The notes beneath the pieces are model-generated. The model made no database searches, was not told the DNA's origin, and was given only the letters and a program-made list of their open reading frames with translations. A stretch of 16,463 nucleotides of DNA from Actinomycetes bacterium. GTDB taxonomy: Bacteria; Actinomycetota; Thermoleophilia; Gaiellales; Gaiellaceae. A program made the translations under genes and the position numbers. Location: assembly GCA_030624785.1 (NCBI GenBank), contig JAUXJK010000013.1, positions 1 to 16,463 of the forward strand. The letters run 5' to 3'. Below are positions 1 through 7,466 of this stretch, in pieces (position 1 is the first letter of the stretch; every line of letters begins with the position of its first letter).

Positions 1-1145
1 CGATCTATACGGATGACCCCGCGGGGCGGGTGGCCTGTGAGACACTCGTCACAACGGGCCTCGTAGTCGTCGCCGGCGAGATCACGACAAGCACGCAGGT
101 CGATATCGCCAGTGTGGTGCGTGAAACCATCCGTAAAATCGGTTACGACGACGCGGCCTTCGGCTTCGACGCAAACACGTGCGGCGTGTTGGTCTCACTG
201 GACAAGCAGTCGTCCGACATCGCGCAAGGCATCGACGCCGCGTACGAGGTCCAGCACGGGCTGTCGGAAGACGATCGGCTCGACGCTCAGGGCGCGGGAG
301 ACCAGGGCATGATGTTCGGCTACGCATGCACAGAGTCTGATGAGCTGATGCCGCTGCCCATCCAGCTTGCGCACCAGCTATGCGCACGGCTTTCAGAGGT
401 ACGCAAGCAGGGAACTCTCGACTACCTTCGTCCAGACGGCAAGGCGCAGGTGACCGTCCGCTACGAGGTTGACGCTGACGGGAGACAGCGACCTGTCGAG
501 ATCGATCGCGTCGTGGTGTCGACACAGCATGCGGAGGAAGTCGACAGCCATACGCGGATCACTCCAGATCTGATCGAGCATGTGGTCCGAGCCGTATTGC
601 CAGACGGTTTGTACGACCCGGCACGACTCGAGGAGCCCGGCTTCGTACTCGTCAACCCAACCGGCAAGTTCGTCGTCGGTGGACCGATGGGTGATACTGG
701 ACTGACGGGCCGCAAGATCATCGTCGACACCTACGGTGGAGCCGCGCGCCACGGTGGTGGAGCGTTCTCAGGCAAGGATCCCACGAAGGTCGATCGCTCG
801 GCTGCATACGCCGCCCGCTGGGTTGCCAAGAACGTAGTAGCGGCTGAGTTGGCGGAGCGCTGCGAGATTCAGCTGGCCTACGCGATCGGTGTTGCCAAGC
901 CCGTGTCGGTTAGCGTTCAGTGCTTCGGAACCGAGAAGATCGCGATCGACGAAATCGAACGACTCGTCGACGAGTTGTTCGATCTCCGACCGGCCGCGAT
1001 ACTTGCGGATCTCGGTCTGCGTGCGCCGATCTACCTACCGACGGCAGCGTATGGGCACTTCGGACGCACGGAGGACGGGCTGTTTCCGTGGGAATCGACG
1101 GACCGTGTCGACGCGCTGCGCGCTGCGGCCGGCATCTCGGCCTAG
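1..1145 (+). CDS. metK: S-adenosylmethionine synthetase, 5'-truncated by window edge
   Basis: MetK makes S-adenosylmethionine from methionine and ATP in the cytosol, supplying methyl groups to enzymes such as RsmB and RsmD encoded further along. The reading frame is already open at base 3 (I-Y-T-D-D-P-A-G-R-V-A-C-E-T-L), so the first Met-like codon at 30 is not the start; roughly 35 to 40 N-terminal residues, including the HPDK region, lie outside the window. Seen directly: VACETLVTTG, the SSDIAQG segment, GAGDQGMMFGYA (the ATP/methionine loop), the glycine-rich GGGAFSGKDPTKVDRSAAY near the middle, and YAIGVAKPVSVSV in the C-terminal domain. The frame is clean to the TAG at 1143-1145. Its stop shares the CTAG at 1142-1145 with the convergent regulator gene. 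Identity is certain; only the 5' end is unknown. Confidence 0.97.
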   Translation, partial: IYTDDPAGRVACETLVTTGLVVVAGEITTSTQVDIASVVRETIRKIGYDDAAFGFDANTCGVLVSLDKQSSDIAQGIDAAYEVQHGLSEDDRLDAQGAGDQGMMFGYACTESDELMPLPIQLAHQLCARLSEVRKQGTLDYLRPDGKAQVTVRYEVDADGRQRPVEIDRVVVSTQHAEEVDSHTRITPDLIEHVVRAVLPDGLYDPARLEEPGFVLVNPTGKFVVGGPMGDTGLTGRKIIVDTYGGAARHGGGAFSGKDPTKVDRSAAYAARWVAKNVVAAELAERCEIQLAYAIGVAKPVSVSVQCFGTEKIAIDEIERLVDELFDLRPAAILADLGLRAPIYLPTAAYGHFGRTEDGLFPWESTDRVDALRAAAGISA

Positions 1146-1840
1146 CCCAGCGCTTTCGCCGTACGGCGAACGAAGAGTCCCTCAGCCGTCTTGGCGTTGA
1201 GTGCGCGCTCCTGGTGGGCTACGAGTACGACGATCTGATCGGAGTCGGTGTCGACCGACTCAACCTCCACTGTCGCTCCAGGCTCGAGCCCATGGTCGTA
1301 GCACCAGTGGAGCAGGGCGCCGTCATGTTCAGCTACCCGAACGATCGTTCCCTCCTCGCCGGCCGCTAGGTCGGCTATCGCAACGAGCTCACGACTCTCG
1401 CGCTGCTCGCGGGCCGGATCGATCGGCCAGCCGTGTGGGCAGCGCTCAGGCTGGCCAAGGCGGTCGGCCATTCGCTCGATCATCTCATCGGTGAAGGTGT
1501 CGCTGAGGAGCTCGGCTTGATCGTGCGACTCGGCGGGCGTGTAGCCCATGAAGTCGGTAAGGAGGCGCTCGATCAGCCGGTGGCGTCGAATCGTTCGCTC
1601 TGCTGCGGCTCGACCGGTCGCCGTGAACTCGAGCTCCTTGTGTGGGCCACGCTCGATCAAGCCGTCAGCCTCGAGCCGCTTGACCATTTCGCCGGCCGAG
1701 GCCCTGGACACGCCGAGGAGTTCAGCGACGCGGGCGGCAACGGCGGGCTTCGCTTTGGCGACAGGACCGTACTCGCCGACAGGGAACGCGAGAAAGTAGA
1801 TCGCCTCCAGGTAGTCGTCGACGGTATGTCCGTGCGCCAC
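1142..1840 (-). CDS. DtxR/MntR-family metal-dependent transcriptional regulator with C-terminal FeoA-like domain
   Basis: This 232-residue protein has the three-part plan of the large DtxR-type regulators: a winged helix (about 5-75; DDYLEAIY then the VAELLGVSRASAGEMVKRLE recognition region), a metal-binding dimerisation domain (about 76-142, ending in the family signature CPHGWPI) and an FeoA/SH3-like domain (about 155-228). Members repress metal uptake genes when Mn(II) or Fe(II) is bound. D9 and E12 fit MntR-type ligands, H87, E91 and H106 fit DtxR H79, E83 and H98, and E110 replaces the DtxR Cys102. The positions that are normally Glu105 and His106 in DtxR are Ser113 and Asp114 here, so metal choice is unclear. 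The start is GTG, with TACAAT 9 bases upstream and a 15-bp palindrome covering the start codon, which suggests autoregulation. No transporter gene lies nearby. Confidence 0.92.
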   Translation of the reverse strand: MAHGHTVDDYLEAIYFLAFPVGEYGPVAKAKPAVAARVAELLGVSRASAGEMVKRLEADGLIERGPHKELEFTATGRAAAERTIRRHRLIERLLTDFMGYTPAESHDQAELLSDTFTDEMIERMADRLGQPERCPHGWPIDPAREQRESRELVAIADLAAGEEGTIVRVAEHDGALLHWCYDHGLEPGATVEVESVDTDSDQIVVLVAHQERALNAKTAEGLFVRRTAKALG

Positions 1841-1848
1841 TGTGGCGC
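1834..1848. promoter_or_regulatory. 15-bp palindrome over the regulator start codon, possible autoregulatory operator
   Basis: GCGCCAC at 1834-1840 and GTGGCGC at 1842-1848 form a perfect inverted repeat around a single central base (1841). On the minus strand it begins just after the TACAAT -10 element and includes the GTG start codon of the DtxR-type gene, so a bound protein would cover the transcription start. The sequence is not the classic DtxR or MntR box. The function is an inference from position only, and short GC-rich palindromes are common in such DNA. Confidence 0.4.
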
Positions 1849-1849
1849 G

Positions 1850-1855
1850 ATTGTA
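1850..1855 (-). promoter_or_regulatory. -10 element (TACAAT) of the DtxR-type regulator gene
   Basis: On the minus strand TACAAT (one mismatch to TATAAT) ends 9 bases before the GTG at 1840. Transcription would begin within a few bases of the start codon, giving a leaderless or nearly leaderless message. No clear -35 box is visible at the usual distance, as is common in actinobacteria. Confidence 0.55.
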
Positions 1856-1881
1856 GGGCGCGAGCCAAGGTGACGTCGCAC

Positions 1882-1900
1882 GGCACGCGACCGGCGTGCC
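1882..1900. repeat. Inverted repeat between the divergent regulator and priA promoters
   Basis: GGCACGC (1882-1888) and GCGTGCC (1894-1900) are perfect 7-bp arms around a 5-base centre, in the 101-bp divergent region between the DtxR-type gene and priA. A 9-base direct repeat CGCACGGCA (1877-1885 and 1904-1912) overlaps and follows it. The arrangement would suit a regulator binding between the two promoters, but no known binding site was recognised. Confidence 0.35.
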
Positions 1901-1929
1901 CAGCGCACGGCATGTTTACGCCGCGTAGC

Positions 1930-1935
1930 TAGGCT
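1930..1935 (+). promoter_or_regulatory. -10 element (TAGGCT) for leaderless priA
   Basis: TAGGCT lies exactly 6 bases before the priA GTG, and no Shine-Dalgarno sequence is present. This is the same hexamer-to-start spacing as at def, rpe, ribE, ribBA and rpmB in this window, which is why I read it as a promoter of a leaderless message. Confidence 0.55.
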
Positions 1936-1941
1936 CCGCTC

Positions 1942-3882
1942 GTGGGTCGCTATGCCTCCGTGTATCCGCTCGTCTCGACTCGCGAGATCACGCGACCGTT
2001 TACCTACCTGGGTGACGGACTCGAGAAGGGCTCTGTCGTCCGGGTTCCCTTCGGTCGCACCCGACGGCGTGGCATCGTTGCAGAGGTACTTGACACGGCG
2101 CCGGATGGCGTCACGCCCGTTTCGGTTGAGGACGTCGAGGGAGCTATTCCACCATCCCTCGTGGATCTCGCGCTGTGGATGGCCGACTACTACGGTTCGA
2201 CCCCGGCCCGCGCACTGGCTCTCGTCGCTCCGGCGGAGCGAAAGCCGCGAAAGAAGAAACTGAAAGAACCAGCGGAGCCCGACGACGCACCTATTCCGAG
2301 TGGGGCAGAGGTCGCACCGTCTCTCACATCAGGACAGCACGCCGCACTGGAACGGATCACGAAGGCGTTCGATTCAGGAGGCGGTTTCCTGCTCGCCGGG
2401 CCAACCGGGAGTGGCAAGACCGAGGTCTATCTGCGAGCCTGCGCAGCGGCACATGAGCGTGGAAAGAGCGCCATCGTGCTGGTGCCGGAGATCGCGCTCA
2501 CCCCACAGACAGAGAGGCGTTTTCGGGCGCGTTTTGGCGATCGCGTTGCTGTGCTTCACTCCGGGCTGACGGCCGCGCAACGTCGCGATACTCGCGCGCG
2601 CATCGCTACAGGCGAAGCAAACGTGGTTGTGGGCGCTCGTTCAGCGATCTTCTCGCCGGTTGCTGATCTTGGCCTCGTGTGTGTCGACGAGGAGCACGAC
2701 TCTTCGTACAAGCATGAGTCTGATCCGCGCTACGACGCGCGGAGCGTCGCGATGAAGCGCGTCGCGATGGAAGGCGCCGTGGCTGTGTTTGGCAGCGCGA
2801 CGCCACGCCCTGAGGCCTGGGAGCGGCTCGAGCATCTCACGCTGGACGCCCGAATCGGGGCTCCGATGCCGTCTGTACGGATCGTCGATCTTCGTGGCGA
2901 ACAGGGCTATCCGCTCTCGGCACCATTGCTCGAAGGGCTAGAACGCTGCGCGCAGGGTGATGGAAAGGCAGTCCTTCTGCTCAATCGTCGAGGCTACGCT
3001 TCGGCTCTCCATTGCCGGGCGTGCGGTCGCGTGTGGAGATGCCAGGCGTGTGACGTCGCGCTTGTCCTTCACCAGGATCGAGCTCTTCACTGCCACCATT
3101 GCGGCTACTCGGAGTTAACCACTGGAAGCTGTCCTGACTGTCAGAGCACGGAGATCGCGCGACTCGGCGCCGGTACTGAGCGCCTCGAGGCTGAGCTGCA
3201 GGAGCGTCTACCCGGCCTGGAGTTGTTCCGACTCGATGCCGAGACGACGACCGAGCGGGACAGCCATGCCGAGATCCTGGGAAAGTTCGAGGCAGCCGAG
3301 AGGGCTGTTCTCTTCGGGACACAGATGGTCGCCAAGGGGCACCACTTCTCTGGAGTTTCACTTGCCGCGGTCATCGACGCTGGCACGGAGCTTGCCGCCC
3401 CCGATTTCCGGGCCGACGAGCGGACCTTCCAGCTGCTCACTCAGCTCGCCGGTCGTAGCGGACGGGATCGGCCCGGGCGAGTCCTTATCCAGACGTTTGA
3501 GCCGGAGGCGCGCCCGGTCATTCTGGCCGCGCAGCACGCCGTCGAGGAGTTTCTTGGATCGGAGCTAGCCCGCCGGCGTGAGCTTACGTATCCGCCGTAT
3601 TGCCATCTCGTGCGAATCCTGCTCTCTGCGCCGGGTGAGCACGCGCCGCTTGCCGCACTTGCTGAGATCAGAGATATCTTGGCCGACGCAACCGATGCCA
3701 CCATTCTTGGGCCGGCCTCGCTGCTACGGCTGCGTGGGCGCCATCGCGCCCAGATCGTCATGAAAACCGGCGAACCGCGCGCGGTAGCGCGCGTGGCTCG
3801 ACGCGTGATCGCAGCAGCTACGCCGGCATTTCGCCGCGATGACGTAACCGCGGTCGTCGACGTCGATCCGCAGTCTCTTTGA
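1942..3882 (+). CDS. priA: Primosomal protein N' (replication restart helicase PriA)
   Basis: PriA is a 3'-to-5' superfamily 2 DNA helicase that recognises stalled forks and reloads the replisome. All parts are visible in the 646 residues: an N-terminal 3'-DNA-binding domain (about 1-100), a charged linker (about 100-125), Walker A GPTGSGKT at 153-160, the DEEH box at 249-252, GSATP at 284-288, eight zinc-binding cysteines in four CxxC pairs (C358/361, C367/370, C384/387, C397/400), GTQMVAKG at 459-466 and QLAGRSGR at 501-508. Several actinobacterial PriA proteins have lost the ATPase motifs; this one keeps them and should be an active helicase. The length is slightly below the usual 650 to 730. 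The GTG start is backed by TAGGCT 6 bases upstream. It is divergent from the DtxR-type gene and is followed 42 bases later by def. Confidence 0.97.
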   Translation: MGRYASVYPLVSTREITRPFTYLGDGLEKGSVVRVPFGRTRRRGIVAEVLDTAPDGVTPVSVEDVEGAIPPSLVDLALWMADYYGSTPARALALVAPAERKPRKKKLKEPAEPDDAPIPSGAEVAPSLTSGQHAALERITKAFDSGGGFLLAGPTGSGKTEVYLRACAAAHERGKSAIVLVPEIALTPQTERRFRARFGDRVAVLHSGLTAAQRRDTRARIATGEANVVVGARSAIFSPVADLGLVCVDEEHDSSYKHESDPRYDARSVAMKRVAMEGAVAVFGSATPRPEAWERLEHLTLDARIGAPMPSVRIVDLRGEQGYPLSAPLLEGLERCAQGDGKAVLLLNRRGYASALHCRACGRVWRCQACDVALVLHQDRALHCHHCGYSELTTGSCPDCQSTEIARLGAGTERLEAELQERLPGLELFRLDAETTTERDSHAEILGKFEAAERAVLFGTQMVAKGHHFSGVSLAAVIDAGTELAAPDFRADERTFQLLTQLAGRSGRDRPGRVLIQTFEPEARPVILAAQHAVEEFLGSELARRRELTYPPYCHLVRILLSAPGEHAPLAALAEIRDILADATDATILGPASLLRLRGRHRAQIVMKTGEPRAVARVARRVIAAATPAFRRDDVTAVVDVDPQSL

Positions 3883-3912
3883 TTTCGCCGCGGCGCCGGC
3901 GCGTCAGCGCTC

Positions 3913-3918
3913 TACACT
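3913..3918 (+). promoter_or_regulatory. -10 element (TACACT) for leaderless def
   Basis: TACACT is 6 bases before the def GTG (3925) in the short gap after priA. No ribosome-binding sequence is seen. It supports the long N-terminal form of Def. Confidence 0.6.
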
Positions 3919-3924
3919 ACGGCG

Positions 3925-4545
3925 GTGACCGAGACTACTGACACAGGTGAGAGAGACGATATCGGCGCTGCCGACCTCGTCGAGAATGACGCAGATTCAG
4001 GCTCAACGGACCCTGAGCAGGAGGCGCGGCGCGGCTACGCTCTAGCCCAGGTTCGCCAGTATCCCGACACGGCCTTGCGTATGAAGGCGCGCGAAATCGA
4101 CCAGTTCGACGACGCCCTCGCAACGCTCGCCGAGCGCATGACGACGATCATGGCCGACGCGCGCGGCGTCGGTCTCGCAGCCCCGCAGGTCGGCGTCCTT
4201 CAACGGCTGCTTGTCTATCAGGCCTCGTCCGAAGCTGAGGCGATCGCGCTCGTAAACCCCGTCGTCGTCGAAAAGTCGGAGGAAGTGGAAGTCGGAGAGG
4301 AAGGGTGTCTCTCGCTGGGGCGTGCGACGATCAATGTGGATATCGAACGCGGCGTTTCGCTGACGGTGAAGGCAAAGACGCCGAGCGGCGAACCTCTCGA
4401 GGTCGAAGCGACCGGCCTGGAAGCACGCGTGCTTCAGCACGAGCTGGACCATCTGGATGGCATTCTGATAATTGATCACGCGACGCCGGAGCAGCGGCGC
4501 GACGCGATGGCGAAGCTGCGGCCGCGCCCCGGTTCGCAGGGCTGA
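3925..4545 (+). CDS. def: Peptide deformylase
   Basis: Def is a metalloenzyme that removes the formyl group from the N-terminal methionine of new proteins at the ribosome; it is paired here with fmt, which supplies the formylated initiator tRNA. The three signature motifs are present in the 206 residues: GVGLAAPQVG (81-90), EEGCLS with metal ligand C128, and QHELDH with ligands H172 and H176 and catalytic E173. The protein begins with about 36 acidic residues ahead of the usual ALAQVRQYPD start of the fold, which is longer than typical. The GTG at 3925 is nonetheless the best start, because a TACACT -10 element sits 6 bases before it. fmt follows 15 bases after the stop and has no promoter-like hexamer of its own, so the two are probably co-transcribed. 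Confidence 0.97.
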   Translation: MTETTDTGERDDIGAADLVENDADSGSTDPEQEARRGYALAQVRQYPDTALRMKAREIDQFDDALATLAERMTTIMADARGVGLAAPQVGVLQRLLVYQASSEAEAIALVNPVVVEKSEEVEVGEEGCLSLGRATINVDIERGVSLTVKAKTPSGEPLEVEATGLEARVLQHELDHLDGILIIDHATPEQRRDAMAKLRPRPGSQG

Positions 4546-4560
4546 GCTCCGCCCGAGCAG

Positions 4561-5442
4561 ATGCGCATTGCGGTGGCCGCAACGGCGCCGTTTGGTGCTC
4601 GAGTGCTCGAAGAGGTCGCGAGCAGCCACGCTGTTCGGTTGCTGCTCACGAGGCCTGACAGACCGCGCGGCCGCGGTCGGCGCGTGCAAGCGCCTGCAGC
4701 CAAACAAGCCGCGGAGGATCTGGGGATCGAGGTTGTCCAGCCGGAGACGCTCGGCGACGTTGAGATCGCAGCTGACATCGTCGTGGTGGCTGCATACGGT
4801 GTTCTGATTCCCGACGAACTGTTGGCTCAGGGTCTGTGGCTCAACGTTCATCCCTCGTTGCTTCCTCGCTGGCGGGGAGCCGCGCCGGTGGAGCGCGCGA
4901 TCATGGCTGGAGATCAAGAGACCGGCGTGACGATCCATCGAACGACTGCAGAGCTCGATGCCGGACCCCTCGCCGCGAAACAGGCGATCGCCATCGCACC
5001 TGACGATGACGCCGGAGCCCTCTATGAACGCTGCGCCGTCATCGCCGGGAAACTGCTCGCGGGCGTGCTCTCCAGAGTGCCCCTCTCGAGCGACGCCTTC
5101 AGCGAGCAGTCGACCGCGGGCGTGACATATGCAGACAAGATCACGTCTGCCGATCGCGAACTCGACTGGTCGGCTCCCGCCGCCGAGAGCGTCAATCGAG
5201 TGCGTGCTCTGGCCCCGCATATAGGCGCCTGGGGCGTCGTGGATGAGCAGCGCCTGATCGTGTGGCGTGCGAGGCTCGCCGATGCGGACAGCGAGATGGG
5301 AGCGGGTGCGGGCGCCGAGACGCGCGCGGACACGGATGGTTGTCTGCGTGTCGGCGGTGTCGAGTTGCTTGAAGTGCAACCGGATGGGCGTCGGCGCATG
5401 AGCGCGCAGGAGTACCTGCGCGGCCGGCGCGGCGCCTCCTAG
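4561..5442 (+). CDS. fmt: Methionyl-tRNA formyltransferase
   Basis: Fmt transfers a formyl group from 10-formyl-tetrahydrofolate to Met-tRNA(fMet), the partner step to Def. In the 293 residues the N-terminal Rossmann-type transferase domain (about 1-200) shows LLTRPDRPRGRGR (28-40), AAYG (77-80), and NVHPSLLPRWRGAAP (95-109) with the catalytic pair N95 and H97, plus the catalytic D133 in ELDAGPL. The C-terminal tRNA-binding domain (about 205-293) is recognisable but carries a low-complexity MGAGAGAETRAD stretch. The ATG start fits the family N-terminus (MRIAVAATAPFGARVLEE). There is no clear Shine-Dalgarno or TANNNT hexamer in front, so expression probably depends on def. rsmB begins 2 bases after the TAG stop, implying translational coupling. 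Confidence 0.96.
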   Translation: MRIAVAATAPFGARVLEEVASSHAVRLLLTRPDRPRGRGRRVQAPAAKQAAEDLGIEVVQPETLGDVEIAADIVVVAAYGVLIPDELLAQGLWLNVHPSLLPRWRGAAPVERAIMAGDQETGVTIHRTTAELDAGPLAAKQAIAIAPDDDAGALYERCAVIAGKLLAGVLSRVPLSSDAFSEQSTAGVTYADKITSADRELDWSAPAAESVNRVRALAPHIGAWGVVDEQRLIVWRARLADADSEMGAGAGAETRADTDGCLRVGGVELLEVQPDGRRRMSAQEYLRGRRGAS

Positions 5443-5444
5443 CC

Positions 5445-6758
5445 GTGGTGCTTCGGAGTCAACGTAGGGGCGCTGGCGATTCGAAGGAAGAACTCCCGGC
5501 TCCAGAGTCTGCGGCTCGAAGAGTTGCCTACGAGGTAGTTCTCCGTGTTTTCGAGGATGAGGCATATGCCGATCGCGTCTTTCGGAGCGCCGCGAGCGGC
5601 CTGACGGCCCGCGACCGCGCCTTCGCGATGGAGTTGGCGTACGGAACGGTTCGGCAGGTTCGGCTCCTCGACCACGCGATCGAAACGATCGGTCGCAGGC
5701 CGGTTCGCAAGCTCGATCCTCCCGTGCGCGCGGCACTGCGTCTCGGCGCGTACCAACTTGGATTCATGAATGGCGTTCCCGACCACGCAGCAGTCAACGA
5801 ATCTGTCGAGTTGGTGCGCTCGGCTGGGCTCCAGCGTGCTGTCGGTTTTACGAATGCCGTCATGCGCCGCCTCACCAACGAGCTGCGGAAGCTACTGGCC
5901 GACCTGCCCGATCGCACGGTGTCAGATGCGGCCCTACGACACTCCTACCCCGACTGGATAGCCGAGACCTGGTGGAATGAACTCGGGCCCGAAGAGGCAC
6001 GAGAGCTCATGGTTGCCCAGAACGGCCCGGCAGAGACGGTTGTGCGAATCAATCGGCGAATCGAGTCGAGCGAGTCAGAGGTCGAGTCTCTGGTAGGTCG
6101 GTCTGACCCGGCATTTCCGGATGCGTTGCTCGTAGATCGCGTTCCCGAGCGGTGGCTGGAACGCGGACTCGCTTGGCCTCAGAGTCGCGGGTCTCAACTT
6201 GCAGGCATGTGCGTTGGTAGCCAGGCGTCGGAGAGGGTTCTCGATCTCTGCGCAGCACCAGGAGGCAAGGCGATCCAGCTAGCCGGCGACGTCGTCGCTG
6301 TCGAGATCGACAAGGGTCGTGCCAGCCAGCTCGAAGAGATGGTGCGTCGCCACCGTGCCACCAACGTCCGTGTCATCAACACCGACGCTCGCGCGCTACC
6401 CGACGAGCTCGCGGGATTCGATCGAGTGCTTCTCGATGCTCCGTGCTCCGGCCTCGGCGTTCTGGCCTCGCGTCCAGATCTCCGCTGGCGCGCGAAGCCG
6501 CTCCCCGAACTTCAACTCGAACTTCTTCAAGCGGCGCTGGAGCGCGTTCGCCCTGGTGGGACCGTGACGTACTCGGTTTGCACCATGAGCAAGGCTGAAA
6601 CACTCGACGTCATTGACGAGGTGGGAGCGCCCCTCGACGACCTCGGGTCGTCCTATCCGCAGTTTCGCCACCCGACTCGTGCGCAGTGCCTGCTGACGCT
6701 GCCGCACCGCCATCGCACGAGCGGGTTCTTCATCGCCCGGCTGCGCCGGGAACCCTGA
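5445..6758 (+). CDS. rsmB: 16S rRNA (cytosine-967-C5)-methyltransferase RsmB (Fmu/Sun)
   Basis: RsmB uses S-adenosylmethionine to methylate C967 of 16S rRNA. The 437 residues hold a NusB-like RNA-binding domain (about 20-155; RDRAFAMELAYGTVR and DPPVRAALRLGAYQL are typical) and a Rossmann methyltransferase domain (about 185-437). Motif I is LDLCAAPGGK (266-275). Motif IV is DAPCSGLGV (331-339) with C334, and motif VI is TYSVCTM with C379; the last two supply the cysteine pair used by m5C RNA methyltransferases. The GTG at 5445 follows the fmt stop by 2 bases with no ribosome-binding site. About 20 unconserved basic and acidic residues precede the fold, so a start a little downstream is possible. 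The gene position between fmt and rpe matches the order in mycobacteria. Confidence 0.95.
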   Translation: MVLRSQRRGAGDSKEELPAPESAARRVAYEVVLRVFEDEAYADRVFRSAASGLTARDRAFAMELAYGTVRQVRLLDHAIETIGRRPVRKLDPPVRAALRLGAYQLGFMNGVPDHAAVNESVELVRSAGLQRAVGFTNAVMRRLTNELRKLLADLPDRTVSDAALRHSYPDWIAETWWNELGPEEARELMVAQNGPAETVVRINRRIESSESEVESLVGRSDPAFPDALLVDRVPERWLERGLAWPQSRGSQLAGMCVGSQASERVLDLCAAPGGKAIQLAGDVVAVEIDKGRASQLEEMVRRHRATNVRVINTDARALPDELAGFDRVLLDAPCSGLGVLASRPDLRWRAKPLPELQLELLQAALERVRPGGTVTYSVCTMSKAETLDVIDEVGAPLDDLGSSYPQFRHPTRAQCLLTLPHRHRTSGFFIARLRREP

Positions 6759-6776
6759 CGGCACGTCTGCGCTCCC

Positions 6777-6782
6777 TATGAT
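6777..6782 (+). promoter_or_regulatory. -10 element (TATGAT) for leaderless rpe
   Basis: TATGAT (5 of 6 to TATAAT) ends 6 bases before the rpe GTG. A CTGACG at 6755-6760, overlapping the rsmB stop codon, lies 16 bases upstream and is a possible weak -35. This would be a separate promoter in the 30-bp gap after rsmB. Confidence 0.6.
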
Positions 6783-6788
6783 TGCCGC

Positions 6789-7466
6789 GTGAGCTGGGTG
6801 GAATGGACTCGCGATGTCGAGATCGCCCCGTCGATCTACGCCGCCGATCTTGGACGCCTCGGCGCCCAGGTTGACGCACTGCTCGACGCAGGAACTCGAA
6901 TCTTCCACATCGACGTTGGTGACGGCCACTTCATTCCACCGGTCACGATCGGCTCCGTGGTCGTTGAGGCCCTCGCTCCCCTCGTGCACCGGCGCGGCGG
7001 TCGGCTCGACTGCCACCTCATGGTCACGAACCCCGATGCGCAGATTCCGATCATGGCCGCCGCCGGCGCTGACTCGGTGACGTTTCATGTTGAGGCCACC
7101 GGCGACGCAGAGGCGACGATCGAGATCGCGCGGCGAGAAGGAGTCCAGGTCGGCATTACGCTGAACCCGGCGACCCCACTGACGGCCCTGGCGTCGGTCG
7201 GCGACAGCGTCGATCTTGCGCTCTTGATGAGCGTCGTTCCCGGCAAATCCGGCCAGAGTTTCCTACCCGAGTCGATCGAGAGGCTCCGCGAGCACCGAGC
7301 CATTGTCCCACGCGAATGCAAGGTGCAGATCGATGGTGGAATCAGCTCTGAGAACGTGTCGCTCGTCCGTGAAGCGGGCGCTGAGGTGATTGTTGCCGGA
7401 AGCGCCGTTTTTGGGGCCTCCGAACCAGCGAGGGCGTACGGTGAGCTCGTCGATCTCGCCGGCTGA
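6789..7466 (+). CDS. rpe: Ribulose-phosphate 3-epimerase
   Basis: Rpe interconverts ribulose 5-phosphate and xylulose 5-phosphate; ribulose 5-phosphate is also the substrate of RibB in the riboflavin genes downstream, which gives the gene pairing a metabolic sense. The 225-residue TIM barrel keeps the four metal ligands: H40 and D42 in HIDVGDGHF, H76 in CHLM and D182 in IDGGIS. Other family features are IAPSIYAADL near the N-terminus and VAGSAVF near the C-terminus. Two usually conserved positions differ: the Met of the DVMDG motif is Gly44, and the MSVNPG motif reads MSVVPGKSGQ. The length is normal. The GTG start has TATGAT 6 bases upstream. The last 26 bases overlap ribD in another frame. 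Confidence 0.95.
   Translation: MSWVEWTRDVEIAPSIYAADLGRLGAQVDALLDAGTRIFHIDVGDGHFIPPVTIGSVVVEALAPLVHRRGGRLDCHLMVTNPDAQIPIMAAAGADSVTFHVEATGDAEATIEIARREGVQVGITLNPATPLTALASVGDSVDLALLMSVVPGKSGQSFLPESIERLREHRAIVPRECKVQIDGGISSENVSLVREAGAEVIVAGSAVFGASEPARAYGELVDLAG

Noticed and set aside
30..1145. metK starting at the GTG at 30
   Set aside because: The frame is open and MetK-like upstream to base 3, and the result would lack the conserved N-terminal HPDK region; the gene is simply cut by the window edge.
4042..5736. A 564-codon open frame on the minus strand across def, fmt and rsmB
   Set aside because: It is antisense to three well-identified genes, its translation is Arg/His-rich without any recognisable motif, and long antisense frames are expected from the codon bias of GC-rich genes.
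7390..7440. Upstream start for ribD at 7390
   Set aside because: It adds 17 unconserved residues deep in rpe, whereas GTG 7441 has a well-spaced GAGGG ribosome-binding site and leads directly into the fold.
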